Shown: positions 25,141 through 36,868 of the stretch, in pieces | Layout: the number at the start of each line of letters is the position of its first letter | How positions within the stretch are numbered: the first letter of the stretch is position 1 | Assembly: GCF_001522545.3 (NCBI RefSeq) | Contig: NC_031768.1 | Coordinates: 88,286,431-88,350,430, forward strand | DNA length: 64,000 nucleotides | Source: Parus major | Lineage: Eukaryota > Chordata > Aves > Passeriformes > Paridae | Direction: 5' to 3' | The notes under the pieces: model-generated | Told to the model about the DNA's origin: nothing | Seen by the model: only the letters and a program-made list of their open reading frames with translations | Database searches by the model: none | Translations under genes and position numbers: made by a program

Positions 25141-25146
25141 AATAAA
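25141..25146 (+). terminator. TBX15: Main polyadenylation signal AATAAA of TBX15
   Basis: The canonical AATAAA is followed within 15-50 nt by a T/GT-rich stretch (tgtgttctttgtttgtgag, about 25167-25185), the usual arrangement for a cleavage site near 25155-25170. A second canonical hexamer at 25041-25046 could give a UTR about 100 nt shorter, but it lacks as clear a downstream GT-rich element. AATAAAs further on, around 25290, would need an unusually extended UTR. Confidence 0.75.
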
Positions 25147-28100
25147 TCTTTGCAATTGTTCCCTCTGTGTTCTTTGTTTGTGAGGCTTCCTCAGTGGTTT
25201 TCTAGAGACAGACATTTTTAAAATACTGTCACATGTGTTTGCACAACAGAGGGGGTGAAGTTATGGTGCTAGATTGTCCAGACAATATTACAATAAAAAT
25301 AAAAATTCTGTCTTCTCAAGAAATTTAAAAAATTGAGTCCTTGGAATTTGTTAGTTGCTTTCCTCACAGGAAGTGTGTCTTGAAAACAGCTGGAGTTGTT
25401 ATTTTGGTTATTGAAGAAGCTCTTCAGAACAATTTTTCACTTCACTTTCATTTCAGTCAAAATTACAATAAAATAATCAAAAGTACAGTTAAAATATCAA
25501 TATATTTTATTTATCATTTAAAAATATTTTTAAAATGTAGTTTGAGAGTATGTGTCAGGTTTTTATTTGCACTATATTTCTAATATGAGATTGAGACATT
25601 AACACCAAAAGCTGTGGGGAAGCTGAAGCCCCCTCAAAACTGTCTGTAAATTACGGCTGCAGAGTTTACAGCTTTCCTTGTGTCAACAAACTTTTTTTTC
25701 CCCTGAACTGAAAAAGCACCAGAAAGATAGAAAGACTTTTAAAGAGCAATTCTGCAAGCATTTCTTTATTTTTGTTTTTACAAGGGAAGATAAATATACC
25801 AGTGCCATTCCCAGTTCTGTGCCTGTCTGACTGTATTCTGGCTTTTGCTGTGTCTAGCCTTGGGTGCTGCTGAGAAGGGTAGGGGGGATTATGGATGGGG
25901 ACAATCTGTCCTTCACCTTGTTGTCTTTTGTTTACCCCTAATAATGAATTATTGGTTTAATCTTGACCAGGGAGTATTAGAGCCTTTCTAAAACCCTTTC
26001 AGAATCTTTCAGAAATGCCCTTCAACCTGTGCTTTGATGTTTGGTTTTGGGTTTAATTCCATTTTATGGCAACAATTTCTACAGGTTAATAGTATGTTGG
26101 GTGAACCAGTATTTCCTTCTGCTGGCTTTTTGCACTAGATTGCTGCTTCTTATTTAACCAATTTAATTCTTTGTGAGTTGATCTGTATTTCAGCTAGAAG
26201 AAGAGACTCGACAAAATCAAAATCATTGTCTGTATCAAAATACGTGTTTAACCTGGATTAAACAAACAAAAAAAAGAGAATAAAAATTATCACTGGAAAC
26301 AATAGCTCAAAAAAGTAAAACACATATGCAGGGTACAACTTCAATATTAGTGTGAAGAACTGATATCTGTTTCCATGCATTTTAGTAGGAATCCTTGGCT
26401 TTGGAATGGTCACCCAGACTCTTCAGCAGTGTAATCCTGCATGTTATTAAGTACTTTTTCCTTGATCCAACCATATTCTTCAGAAAATCTTACTACATCA
26501 GTATGAATTGAAGTTGCTTTTAGTATGAAGCATATTGACCCCAGGGTAAGCATTCATGGATCACATTTATAGATGTATTTATATAACTCTTGTGGGGGAC
26601 ATATATAAAATGAAAGAGCCTACTTAGCTAGATAGTAGTTATTCCTTAGTGTTTTGCTGCTGCAGGGTTAGAATAGTCAGCATAAAAAAAAATAAGGAAA
26701 AAAATCTGAGAGAAGCTTCCCTGTTCCAAGATGTAAAGTTGTAAGTACACAAATAGTATTTGGTGTGAAAGTTACACCGAGAGTTTATGAGGATTAAAAA
26801 CAAGCTAATACTGAAATGGGCACAAAATATTACACTTTTTCCTTGGCAGTCCCCTGAGCAGACAACCTGCCTAAGGCCTTGACACCACCCCAGAAAGACA
26901 AGGTGAGCATTGCATTTGAAGTGGACCCAGGTGTGACAGGAATCTCCTGTACAGCAGTGACTCTTCTCCTCCTGCCATTTGCCAGTTTTTACTGGGGCTC
27001 CCCAGAGAGAGGTGATAGCAATGGAGAATGCCAAGGACATGCTGGGACCAGCAGGAGATCAACCAGGGTCCAGCTGGCCTGGTGGGCAGCCTGGGTTGCA
27101 GAACCCAGAGCAGCCACCCCCGGCAGAGTCCCTTACTTGGGTGACTGCCCCAAGAACAGGGCTTGAGAGCCCTCCTGGCTCAGTCCTGCTCTGATCCAGG
27201 AGCCCTCTGATTGCTCATTTGCAGAGCATGTGTGTGTGGGTGGCAGAGGGAGCAGTGCTGTGGTTCCTGTCCCCTCCCTTCCTTCCTTCCTTCCCTACTT
27301 TGACACCAACATTTGAATGCTTTGGCCAGCTTTAAGCAGCTTTGGGATGGAAGTTTGTACACATGTCTTTAGAAGAGACAGTGGAGGAGGGCAGGGACCT
27401 TACTAATATTCCCAGTGCAGGGAAGTCCAGAGTGTAACATCTCATTCAAAGAAGCCACACTAGGAACAGGTGTCCTGCACACAAGTCCCCATCCCCAAGT
27501 TTCATCTGGCATATGGATGTCATTTAACACCAGAGGATCTACTCAGAGCTGCAGAAGCCAGGGGTCTCAGCTCCACCTCTCCTGGGCTGGCCCATCTGGC
27601 CTTAGCCCATGCAGGCTTCTGGTTTCCAGTCCAGGAGAAAAGAAGGCTCTGTAACTCCCAGTTCCATGCTGCAAACTTAAAAGGTCAGGTATCAGGTATC
27701 TCTTTGAAGAAGTATCCCTTTTTAAAAGCCTAATCCAAGTCACAGAAAGAGCAGTGGAAATCTCAATGATAGGAGATCCCTCATCTTACACTACAGGCTG
27801 TTCCAAGTGCAAACCTGACAACTTGTTACAAAAATGAAAAGAATGGCACAAAAATAATCAGGGTATGTTTGCAAGCTCTACAGAATTTATTTAGCTTCAT
27901 TCCTTAGCACACTGACAGGCACAGGACATAAATATTACCACAGTTAGTGCAGCTCAGCAATACTGGGACACTGCAACCCAGTGCAACATAGTTCTCCCAG
28001 AAGTAATGTAATCACTGTGTGCTAAAGCAAAATATTCAGGGCACAAGCATAAATACAAATTAAGTTGCACAGGCTGTGACATTCTCTGCAATACATGAGA

Positions 28101-29280
28101 GGCTGGAAGCATTTCTGGCTTGAAACATTCCATGTGTGTGTGTGAGGGGTAAGGGCAGGTCAGGCCTTGCCCCAGGGAGGGGATGCCCTGCCCTGCAGAC
28201 CCTATTCCTAGAGCCTGTATCCCAGTCTGGCAGTGGCTGCCAATCCCTGGCACACCAGAGCAATAAATTCATCTCTGGAGCCCCTAATCCAGCCCCTAAA
28301 ATGACCAGAAGTCCCACATGGGGGAAGGGCCCAGGAAAGCCAAAGAGGACATGCAGCAAGGATGTATCTTGACCCTACATCCTCTTGTAATTTCTATTAG
28401 CTGACCACTGCAGGAACCAGGAGAGGTGGCTGTATTTGTCCCTTTCTATGCCTTTTCTGTCTTTCTCTCTTTCTTCTTCTAATTCCCTCTTATAGGAATT
28501 TTGATAAACTTCAAATCAAATGGGCTTAGAGTTTGCTGAGTTGAATGGGCCAAGTTAATGCTTTGGGAAGTGTTTTGTATTTTTGGGGCTTTACTATACA
28601 CTACAGCAAAAATTGCAGAAGATGATCTGCTAGAGTGCCTCATTTATTGCATACTGGGTGAATTTTACTGAGGTGGGTGAGGGCTGACAGATAGCATCTG
28701 CCATTAAAAAGTTAAAAAGTCTTCAGATTATTTTTTCCCCCAACTTGAATAGGTGCATTGACCTAGAGCACACATTCCATGTGAGATCCTCACTTGCAGA
28801 TCAGTTTTGCTGGGTGTTGCTTGTTGGGCATCATTCTAAATGAAACAACAACACGAAAATGCAGCCAAGGGCTGGGCAGAGGAATGCCTGAGCATGCCCA
28901 TTGCATGCTGCAGATGCAATTGAAATGCAGCTATAAAAGCAATGACAGGACTTCATGAGGAGGGAGCTGGTGTGGCCAAGGGACAGTTTGCTATAAATAA
29001 GTCAGTTCCTGTCCAGGAAACATCTGACTCCTTCAGCACTTTTTCTTCTATAGAGAGCCACAGTGCAGGAGCAGGCTTTTTGGCCAAGTCTGTAGCCTAG
29101 CATTTTGAATCCACAGATGGGATCATTTCTGAGAGCTTCTCTGTGGATCAGCTGGGAGGGGCTTCTGTTGCCTGATGCTGACCCACAAAACTTCTGCTGG
29201 AGAAGTGGCTCACTCAGTTTTCTCACTGCTTCTTATAGTTTGTGTGTAATTGCTATCTAGAGAATTGTATAGAATACAGC

Positions 29281-29302
29281 TAAAATCCTTTCAAGGATTT
29301 TA
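29281..29302. repeat. Short perfect hairpin
   Basis: TAAAATCCTT (29281-29290) and AAGGATTTTA (29293-29302) are perfect 10-bp inverted arms with a 2-nt loop. CCTTTCAAGG within it recurs about 25 bp downstream. It is too short for a precursor microRNA. Confidence 0.75.
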
Positions 29303-32300
29303 AATTTTAACTCCTTTCAAGGGTTACTTCTCCATGTCGGTCACTGTTGGTTATCACCCCATGGGCGTAAAATGGTCACAAATTACGGGAGCAGTGTACA
29401 GCTCTTTAAATATCAGCTTCTTTCTACTAAAATAAAGACCTCCAGCAATTCTAGCTTGCCTGAACAGAGGATGAGGCTGGAAAAGAGCCATTCCCATGCC
29501 TGCACGCTGTTGTGTTCTGACAGCACATGGGTGAGCGTGGCTTCCGTGCTGGATAGTGGTGGGCACCAGCTGATTTTGGGGGGAGTGATAAACCTCCACA
29601 GTGGGGATAGTTGTGCAATAGCCCATCTCTGGAGTGCTGAGCTCGTTCCTTTTCTGACTCAATGTGGAACTCATTGCATGCTGTGGGGGGAGAAGGATTA
29701 GGAGCCTGTAATTTTACACTGTTTGAAGTTCCTACAGATGCTGTTCTTATTCCAGTAATGTTCTGAATTTGTTGAGCATTTTGGAAGCTCTGACACTGAG
29801 CTGGATAATGCCCTCCTCTGCTGAGATAGAGTGACTTCTGTGGGCTAACCTCAGATGCTTCCAGGAGCAATTCCAGGTTCTGTTTAGCTGGGTCTGCCCT
29901 TGAGCATGCAGCACTGTGCACAGCTCAGGGCACTGTTTTCCAGCTGACTGGGTGAAGCTGTACTGCAGAGACACAGAGCTGGCCCAGGTGGCACTGCCAG
30001 CAGAGACCATTGCCCTTGTTAGGATGATGGAGAGGGTGGTGATGCTTCAGCCAAGAAGTTGGTTCAGCTGTTAATAAACCTGGAGCTTGACTCACATAGT
30101 TATTCTCAGTGAAGGGGCCTGTGGCTGTGACTTTTCCCTCCCAACTGCACTGATGGCAGCCCTGGGGACATTCTGCAGCACCCACATTCTTCCCAGTGTT
30201 CCCTTTGTATAAATTAGGGGTACTCAGACACTTGCAGGGAGGTTGACATGGCCTTGGGTTCTTCTTCATATTGAGCTGGTTTATAACATTTCCCATAATG
30301 TGCAGTCAGGTAATTGCATGTGAATACAGTTGAATTTAGTTGGTGTGACCAACCCAGGAACAGGCACAAAGGAAAACTGCAGTGGCTGAGCCATATTAAA
30401 TGGGTGATGTGGTTTAGTGGTTGGAGACATGATGTGATCACCTGCATCTGTCTCTCTCAGTAACACTGGAACAAGTTGCAGTACAATTAACCCTGCATAA
30501 AATGGATTTATCCTACCAGCCATCCAAGCCAGGGCCTCCACTGTACTCCATCGTTTCTATTACCAAAAATCTGTTTACAGGAATATGAAGATTAGTTAGA
30601 AAAAAGCATGAATGCAGAGGGGTGTTTAAAAGCACTAGAGGAACAAGAGTGCAAGGGTGCAAAGAATGGCCTGTACTGTCCAAATGCCAATACATTATTA
30701 CCAGTGAAAAGAAAGCCAGAAGATGAAGCTTCAGTAGCAATCACTCCAGAATACTTAGAGACATAAATTTTGGAGCTTGTGAGTTCCATGTGTGAGTTGG
30801 TAGTGTCATATTTTTTTTGAAAACTAAATAAAAATCACTTCCATTTCTATACAGTATTACACTTTTTAATGTGAGTTCCTACAACTGCAGTATTATCCAT
30901 AAAATACCCAAACTCCTAATTCTGTAAACACTACAAAGTCAAGTTTTACAGAAGACCAGAGGAAACCAACACAAAAAATTGGTGAACTGTGGAAATGGTA
31001 AAATAAAAAAATGCTAAAGATTATGTAAGAGAAGGTTGCTCTAACTGAAGAAACCTGTATTAAAAAAAAGAGAAATATAAAGTGTATGCATCCAAAACAA
31101 GAGAGAATTGGCTATGGTCAGATAGCAAAGGAACACCATAGTCTGAAATGATATTCTGTGAATAGGTCAGCTACTTTTAGATAACACATAATAAGCTGCT
31201 TTCCTTCTTGAATGGACAATTTGAACTTATCCAAAGGTGCTTGAGATGCTCTAGCTTCTGACCACACAGATAAAAAATCATATCAACAGAAAAATGAACT
31301 TTTGAAAAGAAACACATTCACTTCTTCAATGTGAAATGTGCTGTATTAAATTTGTTGTTTACACTGTATGCACTGTTTCAGGCACTATTTATCATTAAAC
31401 ACAATTAAAAGCACATAAAACTGGTTATGCTGCCTATACACCAAGAGAAATGGTTTTAGGCAAAACCTAATTGTTCTTTCTTTATTTAGGGTGACAAAAC
31501 CACCATGAAATATTAGGAGTTATCTCAGCTGTCTGCCCCTGTAACTTGGAAAGATTTTTCCATCACTGCCGTGATCTGGGGAGGAAACAATCTGATCCAA
31601 AGAACTTGTGAAGATAAAAATCTATTTCTTAGTCATTCTTGATTTATCATGCTTGGTTTCTGTCAAAAAAATTGAGACCCTGACTCCTGTTGCATGTCTA
31701 CTCATACAAAAATCCAAACTGGGGAGCTAAATAATTCTGGGTCCTGTGTTTTCCACCACCCTGGGCATGGTGGGGACGTCCTGTAATGCCATAAGAGAAA
31801 TGTAAGGCTGGAAATATCTGCCTAACATGTCCAAGCTGTCAACTCAGGCTTATAAATAGTAAAAAGTGAAAGAGGCAGAGAGGTGGAACAAGGTGTGGCT
31901 GTCATGTGGCCTTAGTTCTTTGGCTTCTCCTTTCTAATATCCGAGCCATATTCACCCTGTGAGTGTCTGAGTGTGCCATGATATCTGATGTGCAGGGATC
32001 CTTGGATGTCCATCTCTTTCAGGTCTAAGCTGGAACTATTCCACATTCACTGGATTGACACCAATGAGATATTCATAAGAAACACAGTCACAGCCTCATA
32101 CAAATCCATGTGACCCATGCTCAGGGCATCCCTCAACTGTTTCAGCAATGATTTACTTTTCATCTTATACAAGTTGTGAAGAGAAGATAGAACAATAGAA
32201 GGGAAATGCAAGGGGAATAATAAATGAAGTGGCTTTTCAGGCTGAATTTAGCTGTGGAACAGAATTGCAGCTGTAAACCTTGGGGAAGCCTATGGGGTCA

Positions 32301-32321
32301 GTCAGTCCTGGGTGTGCTGTA

Positions 32322-32390
32322 GGCCTGGGTGGACTCGATGCTCAGTGCTAAGGCTATTTTCCATTTCTAAGCCCAACAGTTCTACAACAG
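32322..32390 (+). mobile_element. Possible degraded CR1 3' end
   Basis: The string gcctgggtggactcgatgct, then ttttccatttctaagcccaa and cagttctac, resembles the CR1 terminus (gggttggactcgatgatc...ttttccaacccaaatgattctat). Only about 70 nt is visible and it is heavily diverged. Confidence 0.4.
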
Positions 32391-34141
32391 AAGGAGTGAC
32401 AGCATGCATGAGTTGCCCTTACAAGGCAAGCAGGCAAGCTCAATTTCAATTGAGCTTGAATCCAAACCTGAAAAATTCTCTGTGTTCATCCATGCATAAT
32501 ATCTATGTTTTTTTCTCCCTTCATCTGTTGCCACAATTGTGCCACTGGGGGGTTCCTTAACTCAGTTCTCATCTACTTTTACCCAGAATGCTGGCAGCTG
32601 CAATATAATGAGATTATTTATGATTTCTAAATATCATCTTCTAATGTATCTCCCAGGCCAGCAAAGAAACAACCCAGCAAATCTCACTGAACCAGAGCTG
32701 CCTGTAGCAATCCCAAAGTGTCCAGCCATCCATTTCCATTTCCTGGTTTCACTGGTTTCTCACTGGACTTTTTCAGATTTCCTTCTGGACTTCTTTTTAT
32801 TTTTATTTTCACAGCAATAAGAGAAAGAAAAATGTAATTGGCTGCTGGTGTTCAGTCCTAAAGAGTCATTGCAGATGGAGCCTTTTTCCCAAGAATATTT
32901 TGGTAGTGTGCAAAGTAAAATGGGAATTCTGTCCTCGACATTGTCCTGAGACATGGACAAGGTGTCCTTGACCCAGCAGCTCCTGAGAGAGAGTCTGCAG
33001 TGACATGAGTGGAAGTGCTCCCAAAGGTGTCAGGTCTCAGCAGCTGGAATGTTTTCTATTCCTGCATTTCCTTCACTCACTTGGGGCTTTACCTTCTCAG
33101 GTGTGTACATACTTTAGTGTGAACACATTTCTAATGCAGCGAGTAGAAACTCATCTCCTTCAGTGCGAGAATGAGTTGGTTGCTTTTCAGCAAATTTGTT
33201 GGGCATTTATGTCTAAATATAGACTTGCATATTGCAAAAAATTCTCAAAATTTTTATTAAATTCTATTTTATGTTGACTATTTTTTAAACACATTATATT
33301 TTTTTTCTCTATATAGTCAGGAAGAAAAATCCCTGTAACCTCCTCTTTGTGACAGTATTTCAAAATTATCTTCAGCTTTCCATGGCCAAAGCAGTTAGAG
33401 AATAACCGTGAATTCCCTGTTGCTCACTTGCTGGTCAAGGCATTGTATCCCCATTTTACAGATAATAAACTGAAAAAATGACTTGCCCTTGGCCATGTGT
33501 CCCAACCCCTGCTGCTTTATTGCAAAAGTGCTATCACTGGCAGAAGCGATGACAAAGTCCCCATCTTTGCCAGTTTGGCACTGTATAAAGGTAATGTAGC
33601 TGGATTTGTACTTTAATATTAAAGTCAGATGAGGGGGAGAGCGTGCTGTGTGATGGCTGACACCACCCAGCACAGGTGTCAAGTCTGAGCTGCATTTCTC
33701 CCATTGCTGCTGCAACACAACCCAAACATGCAGGCTTACTGGGACCAAGCTTACTATTTTATCACTGACCCATGCAAGGTGGTGGTGGTGGAAGAATTTC
33801 CAGCTGAGGCTGCAGTGCACAGTCAGGAAACCTTCACCTGAGCAGTCCTGCTGCTGGCCAGCAGAAATCTCCTGGACACAGCTCCTGGCTCCTCACGAGA
33901 CTGTGGAGGTGAGAAGTGTACCCTGGAAACCCAGCACTTGTGCTCTGCAGGTTGGGTTTGTCCTCCCTCTGTGTGCAAACAAACACCTCCCCATGCCAGC
34001 AGCCATGTGTAGGTGCACAGAGAAAAAGAGGGAGTTGCTCAAACAGAACGGAATGGAGGGCTGGGGAAAAGCATGTTGAAAATGTAAAGGACATTTATGT
34101 TAAAGGAAGGTGTGAGAGCAGCAGGAAGAGCCAAATTACAA

Positions 34142-34158
34142 AAAAAAAAAAAAAAAAG
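34142..34158. repeat. Poly(A) run
   Basis: About 17 consecutive A. The 13-mer GCCAAATTA-like text on both sides (agccaaattaca before, agccaaattaaac after) is a short direct repeat flanking the run. This could mark a tiny poly(A) insertion or slippage. Confidence 0.7.
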
Positions 34159-35470
34159 TGAGTACTTCAAGCAGCCAAATTAAACAAGACACAATGGGGG
34201 CCAACTTTGCCTCCCAGGCATTTCACAAGCCCACACCCCAGAGCTCAGGGGCTGCTGGGGGGAGAGCCACGTGTCCCTCCAGGTCTTATTTAACTTGGCC
34301 ATATGTAAGGAACTTTAACTCTGTGACTTGCTGATTTCTACAGCACTTGATTATTAGCCTTTTTTTTTTTTCTTTATTTCTGGGTACTTTTTTATTGGAT
34401 AAGTTTTAAATCCTTCAGAAAACAAATCATTTTTTTAGGTTTAAAAAAATAGTTATTGGAGGCAAAGCATAAGGTCATTTCAGTCATAGTACCTTGGAAG
34501 AAAATAGATACAGTATTTTGGAAAGAATTTGAAATGAAAACACGAAGCCTGATGGGATTTAAATGTAGAAAACCAAAAATTCAGCTTGCCTCCTCTTTTC
34601 CCTTCCCCTATCCATGAGGTCACTATTTCTCATCTCACAGACTATGGCACCTTGCCGGGATCCTGAGGGAACCACCAGAAAAAATATTCTTGCTCCTGTG
34701 AGCACAACACAGGATCAAGCTGGCCAGGTGAAAATACTCAGGATGGCTTATTTGAAGTCACAAAGAGAAACTTTGTAAAACTAGAAAGAAAAAGACATCC
34801 AGAAAAGGCAGGCAACCTCTTTTGTCCCCCAAAAATCTGTCGCCTAAGCATTTGAGATTAGCTGAAAGTGTGTGAAATAGTGGATGTGCACTGAAATTTG
34901 GTGTTGCAAACAAAAACAGCTTGATTGTAAAGGAACTGGTTGTGTCCATGTGTGCAGGGGGCATACAAAGAATGAGGGTGCATGTCCCTGAGACATGGCA
35001 GACCTCAGTCCAAAAAATTTAACTTTAATCCTGCTTGGAAGCACTTCCCTGTGTCAGGCTGGGCCTCTGAAGGGCAGGGATTGATGCTGCTGACATGTCA
35101 GCTCTGCTGCTTCTGGGGTGAATGACTTTTCTCACGGCATGACTGGTTCTGTCTGTGCTCAGACCTGAGGAGGTGCTCCTTCGCTCAGCCCCGGCATGGC
35201 ATGAGCAGGAGCTGAGCTCTGCATCCCATGTAACCTCAGCCTCATGAAGAAGTGATCACTCTCTGACACTCTCCTGGCCTCATTCAACGACAGGTGTTTA
35301 CCTTTTTTAATAAAATGTGATGCCTTTGTGAGTAAACCTGGAGCACGAGGGGAGTTGGGATTGTGAATGCTCTTCTCCCCTTACAGATTTCTCTGCAGCA
35401 AGACCCTGCAAACTCAATGGACCTCCTGGCAATATTGATGGCTCCTACTTGCTCTGCCACAGCTCAGAAC

Positions 35471-35735
35471 TTTAGAATATCTCAGCTTGGAAGAGACCCA
35501 TAAAGATCATCAATTCCAAAACCTGCCATCACTCAGGAATACCTAAAACTAAATGATACTACTGAGAGCATAATCCAAATGCTCTTTCTAGAGGTTTGGT
35601 GCTGAGATCACTTCCATGGGGAGCCGCTTACAGTGACTGACCACCTCTTCCATGAAGAACTTTTTACTTGTGTCCAACCTGCATTTCGCCCCATGCAGCT
35701 TTATCCCATTCCAATAAGAGTCATGGCTCACATTA
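35471..35735 (-). mobile_element. CR1 LINE fragment, minus strand, older subfamily
   Basis: Reading from the element's 3' end, tctcagcttggaagagaccc is followed by aagatcatcaattcc, gagagcataatccaaatgct, gtgactgaccacctcttcca and tttatcccattcc. This is the complement order of a CR1 3' end of a type with shorter terminal homology than the copy next to it. It is diverged and truncated. The far boundary near 35735 is approximate. Confidence 0.75.
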
Positions 35736-35810
35736 AAACTTCTCCATGAAAACATCATGCTGCTGGTCCCTGGTGTTTATTTCAGATTCCAAAAACTGTC
35801 CAACTTTGCC

Positions 35811-36248
35811 TATCATAGGATCATAGAGTGGTTTGGGTTGGAAGGGACCTTTAAAATTCATCTAGTCCAAACCCCTGTAATAAGCAGGGACATCTTCAGC
35901 TAGACCAGGGTGCTCAGAAACCTGTCAGACCTGACCTTGAGTATTTCCAGGCATGAGGCATCCACCACTACTCTCGGCAACCTCTTCTAGTGTTTCATCA
36001 TCCTCACTGTAAAAAAACCCAAACAACAGATCTGCCATATATCTAGTCCATATCTACCCTCTTTTCATTTAAAACCATTACCCTTTTCATATAACTTCAG
36101 ACCCTACTCAAATGTCTGTCCCCACCTTTCTTGTGGACCCCTTTAGGCACTGGAAGGCTGCTACAAGCTCTCCCTAGTGCCTTCACTTCTCAACAGCTCC
36201 AACTCTCTCAACCTTTCCTCACAGGAGAGTTATTCCATGCCTCTGAAA
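35811..36248 (-). mobile_element. CR1 LINE, 3' fragment, minus strand
   Basis: The segment starts with atcataggatcatagagtgg and ggttggaagggacc, the inverted CR1 terminus. It runs through ctagaccagggtgctcag, ggcatccaccactactctcg and ggcactggaaggctgctaca to caactctctcaacctttcct. This is about 440 nt of CR1 3' sequence in inverse orientation, 5'-truncated at the right. It is separated by about 75 nt from another CR1 fragment in the same orientation. Confidence 0.92.
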
Positions 36249-36824
36249 ACACAACTCAGCTTCTGGGACAACAGTGGCAAAGTGAATTTAACTCTTACCA
36301 AAGTCAGGCACAGAAATTTTCAGTGTAAATTTCTGAGTTATTCTCTTGTTACTTAAATCCAGTGTGGACTTGAGTTGACAATCCTGTACAAAAATGTGTC
36401 CTCATGACAATTCTCCAACGCAAGAAAGGAGGAGAACTTAATACAAAGAAAAAATTCTGCCCATTAGAGAGACAGATTTGTTAAATTTTGGATCTGAATT
36501 GTCTCCAAGGAAAACTGACAGTGTTAAGGGCATGAAGCCAGTTTGGCAAGATGGGATAGTCCTCTGGAATAGGGGAAATGTGCTCATCAAGAACATTCCT
36601 AGTATTCTACCCGTACTATTATGGATGTCCAATGCCAAAGGCAGCAGCCAGTGTCAAAGCACACGAGGTGCCCAAGGGCATGAGGCAGCAGAGAGGGGCA
36701 CAGCTCCTGCCTGGGCACCTGCAGAGCTCTGTCTGAACACCACACTCACTTTGCTGCACAGGACAAGACAAGCTCCAGCTGTACCTGACAAGACTTCCAG
36801 CCTACCCTAGAGTTAATCCACATC

Positions 36825-36868
36825 ATTCAGAATAATAAGAATAATTCAGAATAATAATTCAGAATAAT
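36825..36868 (+). repeat. Three copies of ATTCAGAATAAT
   Basis: Exact 12-mers at 36825-36836, 36844-36855 and 36857-36868, separated by 7 and 1 bp. It is a small local expansion. Confidence 0.85.

Larger units (their letters stand above)
23754..25165 (+). other. TBX15: TBX15 3' untranslated region
   Basis: The UTR runs from the TAA to about 20 nt past the AATAAA at 25141. It contains a long pyrimidine tract (24806-24860, mostly T). A very AT-rich last 300 nt follows, with a Pumilio-type TGTAGATA (24980-24987), an AU-rich TATTTAT (24992-24998) and an earlier AATAAA at 25041. The exact cleavage position is inferred, not observed, and could differ by about 20 nt. Confidence 0.8.
25176..35470. 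other. Intergenic DNA downstream of TBX15, no gene seen
   Basis: The first part (25.2-26.8 kb) is very AT-rich. It holds a short (TTCC)n run near 27283-27295, a (TG)n run at about 28133-28143, a 20-bp hairpin at 29281-29302, an A run at 34142-34158 and a weak CR1 end at 32.3 kb. Open frames of 100-156 codons on the minus strand at 29.35-30.54 kb have no domain or splice support. Nothing resembling SPAG17, the mammalian neighbour on this side, is visible. Confidence 0.7.
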
